Source of the DNA: Candidatus Saccharimonadota bacterium
GTDB taxonomy: Bacteria; Patescibacteriota; Saccharimonadia; Saccharimonadales; Saccharimonadaceae
DNA length: 36,198 nt
Direction: 5' to 3'
Assembly: GCA_017432305.1 (NCBI GenBank)
Contig: JAFRJK010000007.1
Location: 1 to 36,198 of the forward strand
In this document: positions 13,670 to 22,476 of the stretch, piece after piece
Numbering within the stretch: the stretch's first letter is position 1
Layout of the letters: each line of letters opens with the position of its first letter
The notes under the pieces: model-generated
Databases searched by the model: none
Told to the model about the DNA's origin: nothing
Seen by the model: only the letters and a program-made list of their open reading frames with translations
Translations under genes and position numbers: made by a program

Positions 13670-15652
13670 ATCGATTACAAGCCGTATATCAGGAAAACTT
13701 TTAAGATTTTTGATTGCTTGGGTCAAATCTTTTCGATGACTCGATTTTATAACGATTTGCCAAACAAAACCAGTAGTAGTACGTTCATGAAAAGCTGGAG
13801 TTGGAGCGGAGAGATAAATATTGTGATTCGATTTTAGGGCGGAATAGATTTGTTTGATTTTGGTAAGCGCGGACTTTTCGGTTTTATAAACGACGGAAAT
13901 TTTTGCGAGGTAGAAGAATGGTGGGAAGTGAGATTTTTGGCGCTTTCGAATTAGGTATTTATAGAATTTTGTGTAATCGGAATCAATCGCGGCGGTGATG
14001 ACTGGGTTTTCGGGATTAAAGGCTTGGATGAAAGCGTTCGCTTCCTTAATATGGCCACGACCAATACGGCCGAGAACTTGAGTTAGAAGATGGTAAGTGC
14101 GCTCTTCAGCGGAATAATCTGGAAGACTCAAGCCAGCATCGGCTTGGACGACACCGACGGTGGCAAGGCGAGGAAGATCAAGGCCTTTTGCGATAGTTTG
14201 GGTGCCGATGATAATATCGATTTCGCCGTTTTTGACGGTTTTATAGAGTTGGTCGAGAGTAGATTCTTTATCGTTGTCGGCGTCAAAACGAGCGATTCGG
14301 GCATCTTTAAAGAGCTTTTTTAATTCGGATTCGAGGAGTTTTGTACCGAAGCCTTTATGAATAATATCGGAGTGTTTGCACTCTGGGCAGGAACTTGGAA
14401 CTTTCTCTTTATGACCACAAGTGTGACAGATTAATTCGAAAGAATCGGAGTGAAGAGTCAAAGGAAGGTAACAATTCGGGCAAAGAGCTTGCCAACCACA
14501 GCTTTCGCAAATGGTGACGGGTGCAGAACCGCGGCGGTTATGATAAATAAGAGTTTGATAACCATTTTTAAGGTTTTTCTTAATTTGTTTTAAGAGAGGA
14601 TCGGAAAAATAACGGTTTTTCGAAAAGAGGGTGCGATCTTTAAAATCAATAACTTTAACTGCGGGGGTAACTGCGGTTTCTTTCGCTTTTTCTTTTAAGG
14701 TTGTAAGACTGCCATGTTCAACGGCGAGATAATAGTCTTGGACGAGAGGAGTGGCAGTGCCGAGGATACAAGGGATGTTTCGGGAATTTGCAATAAAACT
14801 AGCAAGGCGAACAGCGGAATATTTCGGAGTTTGATCTTGGAAATAGGCGGATTCGTGGGCTTCGTCAACGATGATGAGGCCGAGGTTATGGAGCGGAAGA
14901 AGAAGGGCAGAGCGAGGGCCGATAATAACCTTTGGAGAATCGTCAGTTAAAGTTTTTTCCCAGGTTTCGCGGCGGGTTTTATCGGTTTGACGGGAGTGAA
15001 TTAAAATAACATCTTCGCCAAAGGTTTCTTTGAAGATAGAAACAAGTTGGGAAGTGAGGGCGATTTCAGGAACAAGGAGAATAGTTGAGGTATTTGCTCT
15101 ATAGGCGCGCGTAGCAAGTGTTAGATAGATGTTTGTTTTTCCAGAGCCAGTTACACCATGTAAGAGTCTAGTATTGCTCTCAGAGGCGTCTAAATCGCTT
15201 AAGGCGCGTTTTTGAGCGGCATTTAAAGGGATTTTCGGAGTTTTCACGAGTTCGTCGGCAGATTTTCGGGTAATTTCAACAGGAACGGTGGCCTGAAGTG
15301 CCATTTCGAAACTAGAGGCGATTTTATGGGCGCGGTCAAGAGTATTAGGGAGAAAAAGACTGACGACTTGAGGAAGAGGGACGAGATAATAAGACGAGAG
15401 CCAAATAATCGCTTTTAAGAGGTGAGATGGGATTGGGCGTTCAAGCGCAACTCGAGAAATAGTTTTAATTTCGAAGTTGCAAATCGGTTTTTTTACTGCG
15501 CGATAAACGACACCGAGAACAATTTTATTCCCAAGAGGGATAAAAACAACTGTTCCAGGAGCGAGTTTTTCGAAGTAGGCGTAGGTGAGAATTCCGTCGT
15601 CTAAACTCGGAGATTTTATGAAAACCTTTGCTGGAATAACCTCGTAATACAT
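13652..15652 (-). CDS. priA: Primosomal protein N' (PriA replication-restart helicase)
   Basis: This 666-aa superfamily 2 helicase reloads the replisome at stalled forks. The N-terminal 3'-DNA-binding region leads to Walker A GVTGSGKT (166-173) and DEAH (263-266) followed by the aromatic-rich loop ESAYFQDQTPKYSA. A two-zinc cysteine domain follows (CESCGWQALCPNC and CHTCGHKEKVPSSCPEC). Helicase motifs V and VI are IIIGTQTIAKGLDLP and HLLTQVLGRIGR. The start is ATG at 15652, six bases after TGC-TATAAT on the minus strand. An upstream in-frame ATG at 15700 would read through the promoter. Confidence 0.95.
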   Translation of the reverse strand: MYYEVIPAKVFIKSPSLDDGILTYAYFEKLAPGTVVFIPLGNKIVLGVVYRAVKKPICNFEIKTISRVALERPIPSHLLKAIIWLSSYYLVPLPQVVSLFLPNTLDRAHKIASSFEMALQATVPVEITRKSADELVKTPKIPLNAAQKRALSDLDASESNTRLLHGVTGSGKTNIYLTLATRAYRANTSTILLVPEIALTSQLVSIFKETFGEDVILIHSRQTDKTRRETWEKTLTDDSPKVIIGPRSALLLPLHNLGLIIVDEAHESAYFQDQTPKYSAVRLASFIANSRNIPCILGTATPLVQDYYLAVEHGSLTTLKEKAKETAVTPAVKVIDFKDRTLFSKNRYFSDPLLKQIKKNLKNGYQTLIYHNRRGSAPVTICESCGWQALCPNCYLPLTLHSDSFELICHTCGHKEKVPSSCPECKHSDIIHKGFGTKLLESELKKLFKDARIARFDADNDKESTLDQLYKTVKNGEIDIIIGTQTIAKGLDLPRLATVGVVQADAGLSLPDYSAEERTYHLLTQVLGRIGRGHIKEANAFIQAFNPENPVITAAIDSDYTKFYKYLIRKRQKSHFPPFFYLAKISVVYKTEKSALTKIKQIYSALKSNHNIYLSAPTPAFHERTTTGFVWQIVIKSSHRKDLTQAIKNLKSFPDIRLVIDPPSLL

Positions 15653-15658
15653 AAATAT

Positions 15659-15692
15659 ATTATAGCATTGACGGAGAGGAAAGTGATATAAT
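15659..15692. promoter_or_regulatory. Divergent leaderless promoters, priA / FemAB-like gene
   Basis: Minus strand TGC-TATAAT (hexamer 15664 down to 15659) is six bases before the priA ATG. Plus strand TGA-TATAAT (15687-15692) is six bases before ATG at 15699. The two start codons are only 46 bp apart. Confidence 0.7.
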
Positions 15693-15698
15693 AGGGGC

Positions 15699-16832
15699 AT
15701 GAAATTCTGTGAGTTAGAAGAGAGGGAATTTAAGGATTTTTCTAGGGAATGTTCGGCTAGCTCCTTTTTACAATCGATTGAGATGTATTATCGCTATAAA
15801 AATAAAAATAATGAGACTTATCTTTTAGGAGTGAAAGACGGGGAAAAAGTGGTGGCGGCGGCGCTTGTTGTGACGAAATATAAGGTTTTAGGGCGAAAAA
15901 TCTTCATTTCACCAAGGGGATTTTTAGCGAATTTTAAATCGAAAAACTTTCCGGAGGTTTTAGCGGAGTTTACGAAAGGTGCAAAAACCTTTTTGAAGAA
16001 AAAAGGTGGGGCGGTTTTAGAGATTTCGCCGAATTTAACGAGGGTAGCGAAAGTCGATAAAGACGGAGTACCACTCGAAGACTATCGTGGAACGAAAGAA
16101 GAGAAAATGTTTACGGATCTCGGGTATAAAAATCTCGGGGAATACGAATTTGTGAAGTGGGAATATGCGCTTAATACACAAGAAATCAAGGCGGAAAAAT
16201 TACTTTCATACATCCGTTCAGGACATCGTTATGCGACAAGATTAGCTTTAGAGCGATACCAAATGCGGATGCGGGAACTCGAAGAAAAAGAGCTCGTGAT
16301 TTTAAAGAAATTGTCAAACGAAGCAGCGGAAAGACATGGATTTATTACGCCAAGTTTGGATTATTATAAGGAGATGAAAGAAGCGTTTTCAGATAAAGTG
16401 AAGTTTTACGTTGCGGAAGTGGCGGAGAAAGTTGTCAAAGCGGCGGAAGCTGGAAAAGAGCCAAGCGAAATAAAACAAATTGCGAGTGAGGTGACAGAAG
16501 AAGATAAATTTATTCCGGTTGCGGCGGCAATGTTTGTGATTTCTAAAAATGAAATGGTCTATCTTTATTCGGGCTCAAGCTCGAAATATAGTAAATATGG
16601 CGGGCCGCATTTCTTGCAATATGAAATAATTGAAGAGGCAATCCATAAAAAGATTCCAAAATATAATTTTTATGGAACAAATCCGAAAAAGAATGACGGG
16701 GTCTATGAATTTAAACGGGGGTATCACGGGGAATTGCTCGAGTATATCGGGACATTTATGCTGCCACTCAATCTGGTTGGAAAAGCGTTTTTGGCGAAAA
16801 AAAGATATCAAAACGTGCGAGATATCCACTAA
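15699..16832 (+). CDS. FemAB-like peptidoglycan interpeptide-bridge aminoacyltransferase
   Basis: This 377-aa protein has two GNAT-like domains typical of FemA/FemB/MurM. The C-terminal block YSGSSSKYSKYGGPHFLQYEIIE, with YNFYGTNPKKNDGVYEFKRGYHGE after it, is characteristic of the family. A charged, probably coiled-coil segment (about 225-265) takes the place of the helical arm. FemAB enzymes add amino acids from aminoacyl-tRNA to the lipid II side chain and so build the cross-bridge. That suits the LPKTG surface protein found later, since sortases attach proteins to such bridges. It is divergent from priA with a leaderless-type promoter. Confidence 0.88.
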   Translation: MKFCELEEREFKDFSRECSASSFLQSIEMYYRYKNKNNETYLLGVKDGEKVVAAALVVTKYKVLGRKIFISPRGFLANFKSKNFPEVLAEFTKGAKTFLKKKGGAVLEISPNLTRVAKVDKDGVPLEDYRGTKEEKMFTDLGYKNLGEYEFVKWEYALNTQEIKAEKLLSYIRSGHRYATRLALERYQMRMRELEEKELVILKKLSNEAAERHGFITPSLDYYKEMKEAFSDKVKFYVAEVAEKVVKAAEAGKEPSEIKQIASEVTEEDKFIPVAAAMFVISKNEMVYLYSGSSSKYSKYGGPHFLQYEIIEEAIHKKIPKYNFYGTNPKKNDGVYEFKRGYHGELLEYIGTFMLPLNLVGKAFLAKKRYQNVRDIH

Positions 16833-16840
16833 AAATGGCG

Positions 16841-16869
16841 TTGTATTTTTTACAATGATGCGTTATAAT
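16841..16869 (+). promoter_or_regulatory. Promoter of the winged-helix gene and recJ
   Basis: TTGTAT (16841-16846), a 17-bp spacer, TATAAT (16864-16869). The gene behind it has a leader with TTGGAGGAAA before ATG at 16890. Confidence 0.7.
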
Positions 16870-16889
16870 TTTAGTAAGTTGGAGGAAAA

Positions 16890-17189
16890 ATGTTAGATGT
16901 GTTTATTACGTCGAGAGTGCGTAGAAAAATCTTAGTTGTCTTTGCGAAATACCCTGATTTTAAGACACATGTTCGAGCGCTTTCGAAATTGATTAGAGAA
17001 GATCCTGGAAATATCCAAAGGGAATTACATAGACTCGAAAAAGGCGACTTTTTAATTGCAACAAAGAAGGGCAATATGACAATTTACCAGACAAACAAGC
17101 AATTCCCAATCTTAAAAGAGCTCCAATCGATGGTGATTAAGAGCCAACAACTTTCAAATAAATCGAAGCCAAGTAAAACAATTGGATAG
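16890..17189 (+). CDS. Winged-helix DNA-binding protein
   Basis: This 99-aa protein folds as an ArsR/MarR-like winged helix. SRVRRKILVVFAKYP is helix 1, VRALSKLIREDPGNIQRELHRLEKGDFL is the helix-turn-helix, and IATKKGNMTIYQTNKQFP is the wing. It has no ligand cysteines. Relatives often carry a nucleotidyltransferase partner; none is visible here. A basic tail (NKSKPSKTIG) follows. It lies 8 bp upstream of recJ and is probably cotranscribed, so a repair or nucleotide-stress role is possible but unproven. Confidence 0.8.
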   Translation: MLDVFITSRVRRKILVVFAKYPDFKTHVRALSKLIREDPGNIQRELHRLEKGDFLIATKKGNMTIYQTNKQFPILKELQSMVIKSQQLSNKSKPSKTIG

Positions 17190-17197
17190 GACTTTCT

Positions 17198-18958
17198 ATG
17201 ACGAAAGTCTTTCGGGATTTGGTAGTAAAAAGAGGGCTAACTCCAGAATTTTTAGAGCCGAAATATTTTTCAGACGGTGATGTTTTTGAACTTTTGCCAG
17301 ATATAAAGAAGGCGATTTCGGAGATAAAAAAAGCACTAAAGGCGGGAAAGAAAATCATGGTCTATGGGGACTATGATGTTGATGGAGTGACGGCGACGAC
17401 AGTGATGGTGGGTGCGTTAAAAATGGCGGCGGAGAAGATTGCGAAGGCGGATGAGGCTGAAAAGATAGAGACTAAAAAAACAAAAGCCAAGAAAACATCA
17501 GAGATTATTACGATGCTCCCAGACAGATTTATTGATGGGTATGGGATGAGTGAGAGATGTATTGAGCGAGCAAAAAAGGAGAAAGTTGGATTAGTTGTAA
17601 CGGTGGACTGCGGGAGTAATAATTCAAAGGTAATTTCAAAATTAAAAGAGGCAAAAATTAAGACGGTAGTGACGGACCACCACGAAATTATGGGCGAACT
17701 CCCAGAGGCGGAAGCAGTTGTGAACCCGAAAAGAGTCGATATTCCTTTAAAGGAGCAGGAAAAAATTCACGAGGAGGGGCTGATTGATCTTGCTGGGGTG
17801 GGGGTAGCATTTATGGTCGTTCGAGGGCTGGTAAAGGAGGGATTGATTGAAGACGGGCAAGAGAAGTGGCTGCTTGATTTAGTGATGATTGGGACACTTT
17901 GCGACTCGATGAAGCTTTCAAAAATGAATCGAGTTCTGACTTTTTATGGGCTAAAAGTTTTAGAAAAAACGAGAAGGCCGGGACTGAGAGAACTATTAAG
18001 AGTAGCAAAAGTTTCGAGACTTTCGTCGGAGGCGATTGGGTATCAAATTGGGCCGAGGTTGAACGCTGGCGGAAGAATGGAATCGGCGGAAATTTCTTTA
18101 AAACTTCTCGGAGCAAAAAACCGAGCGGAGGCGGCAGTTTTAGCGGAAGAGCTAGACGAGCTGAACAGTAATCGACGAAAGGAACAAAACGAAGCAATCG
18201 CGGAAATTGTGAGAGAAAATGGAGATGCTTTAAGAAAGCCAGTAATTATTGTCGCAGGAAAATGGCATGAGGGGGTGCTTGGGATTATTGCGGGGAGATT
18301 AGTTGAAAGGTATCATAAACCAGCGTTTGTTTTATCGTTGGTTTCGAATAAAGACGAAGATGGTGACGGGATTTCGGATATTTATAAAGGTTCGGGGAGG
18401 AGTTTTGGCGATTTTAATTTAGCGGAGGCGATTAAAGCTTGTTCAGATGTGATTTATAGTGGTGGCGGGCATGCGGAGGCTTGTGGGGTAAAGATTTTAC
18501 CAGCAAGAATTGTTGATTTTATCGATGCTATGAATATGTATTACCAGGGGTTGATGCTTGAAGATCAGAGTAAATATCTAAAAGTTTCTCCAGAGATGTC
18601 GGTCACGAGTTTGGAAGATTTTTCGGTTGAACTTTTAAACGAACTATCAAGTTTAGAACCCTATGGAGAGGGGAATAGTGAGCCGATTTTTAAGTTAATT
18701 GAAATGTTGGTTGTAAAAAATCGGAGAGTTGGAAAAGAGGGGAATCATCTTCGGATGACGGTTGAAGATTCAGATCGAAACCAGATTATCCTAGTGGCTT
18801 TTTCGGCGCCAGAAAAATGGCTAAGAATTCAAGAGGGAACGTCAGTTAATGCAGTGGTGAAGATTTTGAAAAATGAGTGGAACGGACGAGTCACGCCAGA
18901 GGGGCGAGTGATAGATTTAAGCGTTGTTGAAGATGACGAGTTAAGCGAAGACTTTTAA
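17198..18958 (+). CDS. recJ: Single-stranded-DNA exonuclease RecJ
   Basis: This 586-aa DHH-family nuclease degrades ssDNA 5' to 3' in recombination and mismatch repair. Motif I is YGDYDVDG (56-63), motif II has VDCGS (D137), and motif III is D160-H161-H162. The DHHA1 part contains GYQIGPRLNAGGRMESA and SGGGHAEACG. A C-terminal OB-fold region ends in a short acidic tail. A lysine-rich insertion (about 84-100) sits between motifs I and II. ATAGGA precedes ATG at 17198, 8 bp after the upstream gene. Confidence 0.95.
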   Translation: MTKVFRDLVVKRGLTPEFLEPKYFSDGDVFELLPDIKKAISEIKKALKAGKKIMVYGDYDVDGVTATTVMVGALKMAAEKIAKADEAEKIETKKTKAKKTSEIITMLPDRFIDGYGMSERCIERAKKEKVGLVVTVDCGSNNSKVISKLKEAKIKTVVTDHHEIMGELPEAEAVVNPKRVDIPLKEQEKIHEEGLIDLAGVGVAFMVVRGLVKEGLIEDGQEKWLLDLVMIGTLCDSMKLSKMNRVLTFYGLKVLEKTRRPGLRELLRVAKVSRLSSEAIGYQIGPRLNAGGRMESAEISLKLLGAKNRAEAAVLAEELDELNSNRRKEQNEAIAEIVRENGDALRKPVIIVAGKWHEGVLGIIAGRLVERYHKPAFVLSLVSNKDEDGDGISDIYKGSGRSFGDFNLAEAIKACSDVIYSGGGHAEACGVKILPARIVDFIDAMNMYYQGLMLEDQSKYLKVSPEMSVTSLEDFSVELLNELSSLEPYGEGNSEPIFKLIEMLVVKNRRVGKEGNHLRMTVEDSDRNQIILVAFSAPEKWLRIQEGTSVNAVVKILKNEWNGRVTPEGRVIDLSVVEDDELSEDF

Positions 18959-18983
18959 AAGTTTAAGAGAGCGTAAAGAGAGA

Positions 18984-19012
18984 TTGTAATTTTTTTATAG
19001 ATATGGTATAAT
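18984..19012 (+). promoter_or_regulatory. rpsU promoter
   Basis: TTGTAA (18984-18989), a 17-bp spacer ending TGG, and TATAAT (19007-19012), eight bases before the start codon at 19021. Confidence 0.75.
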
Positions 19013-19020
19013 GTTTTTAT

Positions 19021-19239
19021 ATGTCAATAAAAGTTACTAGAAAAGATCAGAACGAGGCGAACGAAAACATTATTCGTCGTTTTAATCGCAAGGTTCTACA
19101 AAGCGGAGTGATGCCGCTTGCTAAGTCTCAACTTCGTTTTTCGAAGCCGATTTCGAAACGTGAACGTCGCCGTAAGGCAATTCTTCGCGAGATTCGCAAA
19201 GCTGAGAAAACTGAGAGAATTAAACTTGGACTTAAATAA
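19021..19239 (+). CDS. rpsU: 30S ribosomal protein S21
   Basis: This 72-aa, very basic helical protein matches bS21: ENIIRRFNRKVLQSG, then the KPISKRERRRKAILREIRKAE tail. bS21 lies next to the 3' end of 16S rRNA and the anti-Shine-Dalgarno. There is no ribosome-binding site; ATG is eight bases after an extended -10, so the message of this SD-proximal ribosomal protein appears leaderless itself. A strong terminator follows two bases after the stop. Confidence 0.92.
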   Translation: MSIKVTRKDQNEANENIIRRFNRKVLQSGVMPLAKSQLRFSKPISKRERRRKAILREIRKAEKTERIKLGLK

Positions 19240-19240
19240 G

Positions 19241-19267
19241 AAAAAACCGGCCGAGAGCCGGTTTTTT
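19241..19267 (+). terminator. rpsU terminator
   Basis: AAAAAACCGGC (19241-19251), loop CGAGA, GCCGGTTTTTT (19257-19267). Confidence 0.92.
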
Positions 19268-19287
19268 CTATGTTATAATGGTTAAGT

Positions 19288-19815
19288 ATGAGAATTATAT
19301 TTTTAGGTGGACCAGGCTCGGGAAAATCGACCGTCGGAAATAGACTAGCGGAAGATTTTAATTGGCCTTGGATTTCTTCGGGGGAGATTTTAAGAGAGAG
19401 TAAAGAACCTTGGGTAGTCGAAAGGCTAAAAACAGCAGCGCTTTTTGACGATGAGATGGTTGCGGGACTAGTTTTTTCAAGATTACACGGAGTTAAGGAC
19501 GCGATTTTAGACGGCTTTCCAAGAACTTTAAAACAGGCTGAAATTATGATTGAACGGGGGGAAGAAATTAATGTTGTAGTCGAGTTAGTTGTGCCACTTG
19601 AAGAGATTCAAAAAAGGTTGTTCCTCCGGGGGCGAGAGCAAGATACAAAAGAGATTGCTGAGGAAAGGTATAACGATTATGAACGAACAAAGACCGAATT
19701 AATTGCGTACTTGGTTGGAAATGGTTCGAAGATTTTGACGATTGATGGAGTTGGGACGCAGGATGAAGTTTATAATCGAGTTATAGAAGGGATTCGCGAG
19801 GTAATTAAAAAATGA
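19288..19815 (+). CDS. adk: Adenylate kinase-like nucleoside monophosphate kinase
   Basis: This 175-aa P-loop kinase has GGPGSGKST (7-15), the NMP-binding SSGEILR, DGFPRT (75-80) with the conserved arginine, and LRGREQD in the lid. The lid is short, as in the small adenylate kinases. It most likely interconverts AMP and ADP. ATG at 19288 is eight bases after TGT-TATAAT, with no ribosome-binding site. It overlaps the next gene by 4 bp (ATGA), and the two proteins are clear paralogues in tandem. Confidence 0.85.
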   Translation: MRIIFLGGPGSGKSTVGNRLAEDFNWPWISSGEILRESKEPWVVERLKTAALFDDEMVAGLVFSRLHGVKDAILDGFPRTLKQAEIMIERGEEINVVVELVVPLEEIQKRLFLRGREQDTKEIAEERYNDYERTKTELIAYLVGNGSKILTIDGVGTQDEVYNRVIEGIREVIKK

Positions 19816-20333
19816 TTATGATTTATGGGCCAGCAGGCTCGGGGAAATCAACACAGGGGGAATTGCTCGCTTCAAAAATTAATGGAAAGGCGCTTTCGGT
19901 AGGGCAGATTTGTCGAGAGAAGTTTTTTGAATATACAAAAACGGCAGCGATGGTACCGGAAGACGAATTGGCGTTAGCGGTGTTAGACGAGGTCTCTAGA
20001 GCGGAAAAGGTAGGATTTTCGGTGGTTTTGGACGGACAGCCTTGGTCTAGTGAGAGTAAAGGATCGGAGATTTTATCAAATGCGACAAATGGTGTGATAA
20101 TAATTGACGTGCCAAGGGAAGAAAGTATTAAGCGGCTTTCTTTGCGTGGGCGAGATGACGACCAACTAGAAAATTGGAATAAGAAACTCGATATGTATGC
20201 GGAGCGAATGCCGGAATATGAGGCAATGCTAAACGTAAAAAAGGTGCCGGTTTATCATGTTGACGGAGTCGGGAGTATCGAGGAAGTCCATGATAGAATC
20301 TCGGAGTTGTATAAAAAATTTGTTCAAAAATAA
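19812..20333 (+). CDS. Second, diverged NMP-kinase-like protein
   Basis: This 173-aa P-loop protein is similar in layout to its upstream neighbour: GPAGSGKSTQ (6-15), LSVGQICR, and LRGRDDDQ in the lid. However, the DGFPRT motif reads DGQPWS (74-79), so the phosphate-binding arginine is lost. The substrate is probably not AMP, or activity is reduced; it could be a kinase for another nucleotide or a partner subunit. It may start at 19812 or at the in-frame ATG at 19818. It is translationally coupled to the first gene. Confidence 0.8.
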   Translation: MIMIYGPAGSGKSTQGELLASKINGKALSVGQICREKFFEYTKTAAMVPEDELALAVLDEVSRAEKVGFSVVLDGQPWSSESKGSEILSNATNGVIIIDVPREESIKRLSLRGRDDDQLENWNKKLDMYAERMPEYEAMLNVKKVPVYHVDGVGSIEEVHDRISELYKKFVQK

Positions 20334-20345
20334 CAGGGGTAAAAT

Positions 20346-21104
20346 CTATTTTCTAGGGCAATTTGGGAGGGTTAAGACTTCATGGCCATCTTCCGTAACG
20401 AGGATGGTATGTTCACAATGACAGCCGACCGAACCGTCGGTTAGAATGACGCTCCAGCCATCTTCGTGGTTGACATGGTTGTAAGGTTTTCCGAGCGAGC
20501 TCATTGGCTCGATACAAATACAATCACCAGGTTTCAGGATGTAGCCACGGCCACGTTTCCCATAATTCGGGACTTCTGGGCTGTCATGCATTTTTTCGCC
20601 AATACCATGACCGATATAGTTTTCGATTACACCGAGTTTACCTTTTCTCAAAACTTTCTCGACAGCAAAACCAATATCACCGATATGAACACCAGGCGCG
20701 ACTTGGTCGATGCCAGCCCAAAGGGCTTCTTCGGTTGTTCTTATCATCTGTTTTACGGCTGGATTTGCACGCCCGACGACTTTCGTGAAAGCAGCGTCAG
20801 TATGATAACCTTTGTATTTAATTACAAGATCAAAGCTGACTTTATCGCCATCTTCAAGAGCGTAATCGCTATCTGGGGCGCCATGAACAAGTTCGTCATT
20901 GACGGAAATACAGATACAGCCAGGGAATTTTTCTTCAAGTTCATCATACGAACAAGTTGCACCGCGGCTCTCGATTTTCTTACGAGTCCAGCGATCTAAC
21001 TCGCGTTTTGTCATACCAACATCGGCATATTCGCGGAGTTCAGAAAGAATTTCACCTAAAATTTTGCCGCCTTCGCGCATGGCCGAAACTTTTTCTTGAT
21101 TCAT
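20346..21104 (-). CDS. map: Methionine aminopeptidase
   Basis: This 252-aa type I enzyme removes initiator Met after deformylation. The five metal ligands are seen: Asp in KVSFDLVI, Asp in HTDAAFTK, His in IGHGIGEKMH, Glu in CIEPM, and Glu in CHCEHTIL. The start at 21104 is used because TGG-TATAAT (minus strand 21117 down to 21112) lies seven bases upstream; an upstream in-frame start at 21131 would precede the promoter. It is convergent with the NMP-kinase pair and divergent from ftsA. Confidence 0.94.
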   Translation of the reverse strand: MNQEKVSAMREGGKILGEILSELREYADVGMTKRELDRWTRKKIESRGATCSYDELEEKFPGCICISVNDELVHGAPDSDYALEDGDKVSFDLVIKYKGYHTDAAFTKVVGRANPAVKQMIRTTEEALWAGIDQVAPGVHIGDIGFAVEKVLRKGKLGVIENYIGHGIGEKMHDSPEVPNYGKRGRGYILKPGDCICIEPMSSLGKPYNHVNHEDGWSVILTDGSVGCHCEHTILVTEDGHEVLTLPNCPRK

Positions 21105-21125
21105 AAATATTATTATACCATATTG

Positions 21126-21154
21126 TTGCACCTTGATAACGCTTGTGGTATATT
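21126..21154 (+). promoter_or_regulatory. ftsA promoter
   Basis: TTGCAC (21126-21131), a 17-bp spacer ending TGG, and TATATT (21149-21154), six bases before ATG at 21161. Confidence 0.75.
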
Positions 21155-21160
21155 AAAGGT

Positions 21161-22381
21161 ATGGAAGAACAATCTAAATATGCATTTGGAATTGATGTTG
21201 GTACAGAGACGGTGCGTGCCGTTGCCCTTGAAATAAAGGGCGAAGATTCAATTTCGGTGATTGGATACGGCGAAGCAGCAAACGAAAGAGGAATGCATAA
21301 GGGGATTGTGACAAATCTTGTCGGACCGGCAGAGGCGGTAGATAGGGCACTAAAAAATGTCGAAAGTATGAGCGGAGTTAATGTTGATTCGGCTTACGTT
21401 TCGATTAATGGTTCGCATATCACCTCTGAAAAAGTGAGCGGAATGATTGCAGTTTCTCCGACAGATGGAATTACAAATGAAGATTTAGACAGGTTGGAAG
21501 ATACGGCACTTTCGGGTAGAATGATGAACAATAGAGAAGTGCTTGATGTGATACCGCTTAGCTATATCCTTGATGGACAGAGTGGTATTCGTTCGCCACT
21601 CGGGATGATGGCGAATAAAATCGAGATTGTAGCGAATGTAGTTTCGGGGCTTCGTCCGAGTGTTGATGCACTTGGTAGGGCGATGGCTTCGGCAAACTTA
21701 AGGGTTCTTCGATTTATCCCAACAGCAGCGGCAGCAGCACGAGCAGTTTTGACTGAGAAGCAGATGGAAAATGGTGTCGCGGTGATTGATCTTGGAGCTT
21801 CGACGACTTCGGTTGCAGTCTACGATGAAGGAGATCTCCAATATATTGGTGTGATTGGGGCAGGTTCGAATAATATTACAAAAGATTTAGCGATTTCACT
21901 TGAACTTAATACTGAGGTGGCGGAAGAAATTAAATTAAAATATGTGACCGCGGACTTTGTTGAAGCAAAGAGAGATGTGACGATGAAGAGAGAGGGGGAG
22001 AACATTACTTTCTCGAAGAATGACGTGAACGAAATTGTAAAAGATAGGTTAGTAGATATTTTTGAACACGTAGCGGAGCATCTAGAAAGAGCTGGATATG
22101 CTAGGAAGTTACCAGAGGGGGCGGTGATTGTTGGTTCCGGTGCAAACATGAAGGGGATTGCAGGTTTTGCGAAGAACGTCTTAAGGATGGCAACAAAGAT
22201 TGGTGTGCCAGGAACGGGGCTTTCAGGCGTAGTAGAAGATGTTGAGAAACCAGAATACTCTGTTGCGATTGGACTTGCACTCTCAATGGCAGATGACGGA
22301 AAGTTCTCCGGCGTTGATAACGAGTCGGAAAAGAAAGCCTTTTCACTATTTAGAATATTTAAGAAGAAAAAGCGCGACTAG
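21161..22381 (+). CDS. ftsA: Cell division protein FtsA
   Basis: This 406-aa actin-like ATPase tethers FtsZ to the membrane. It has the phosphate-1 loop GIDVGTETVRAVA (10-22), the phosphate-2 region VIDLGASTTSVAVYD near 213, the adenosine motif AVIVGSGANMKGI, and the 1C domain (SVIGYGEAANERGMHKGIV). The C-terminal KAFSLFRIFKKKKRD is a basic amphipathic membrane-targeting helix. ATG at 21161 is preferred over TTG at 21143, which precedes the -10 box. ftsZ follows after 95 bp. Confidence 0.94.
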   Translation: MEEQSKYAFGIDVGTETVRAVALEIKGEDSISVIGYGEAANERGMHKGIVTNLVGPAEAVDRALKNVESMSGVNVDSAYVSINGSHITSEKVSGMIAVSPTDGITNEDLDRLEDTALSGRMMNNREVLDVIPLSYILDGQSGIRSPLGMMANKIEIVANVVSGLRPSVDALGRAMASANLRVLRFIPTAAAAARAVLTEKQMENGVAVIDLGASTTSVAVYDEGDLQYIGVIGAGSNNITKDLAISLELNTEVAEEIKLKYVTADFVEAKRDVTMKREGENITFSKNDVNEIVKDRLVDIFEHVAEHLERAGYARKLPEGAVIVGSGANMKGIAGFAKNVLRMATKIGVPGTGLSGVVEDVEKPEYSVAIGLALSMADDGKFSGVDNESEKKAFSLFRIFKKKKRD

Positions 22382-22435
22382 AGAAGGATTTTGAATAAAA
22401 ATTTTATTTTTCCTCTTTATTTCTGATGGGAAGTA

Positions 22436-22444
22436 TGTTAAACT
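22436..22444 (+). promoter_or_regulatory. Possible ftsZ promoter (extended -10)
   Basis: TGT-TAAACT with the hexamer at 22439-22444, 33 bases before ATG. The -35 box is weak (TTTATT, 22416-22421). The ribosome-binding site GTGAGGAAA follows, so ftsZ is a leadered gene. Confidence 0.5.
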
Positions 22445-22476
22445 AGAGATAGTTTATAAAAAGTGAGGAAAAAAGA

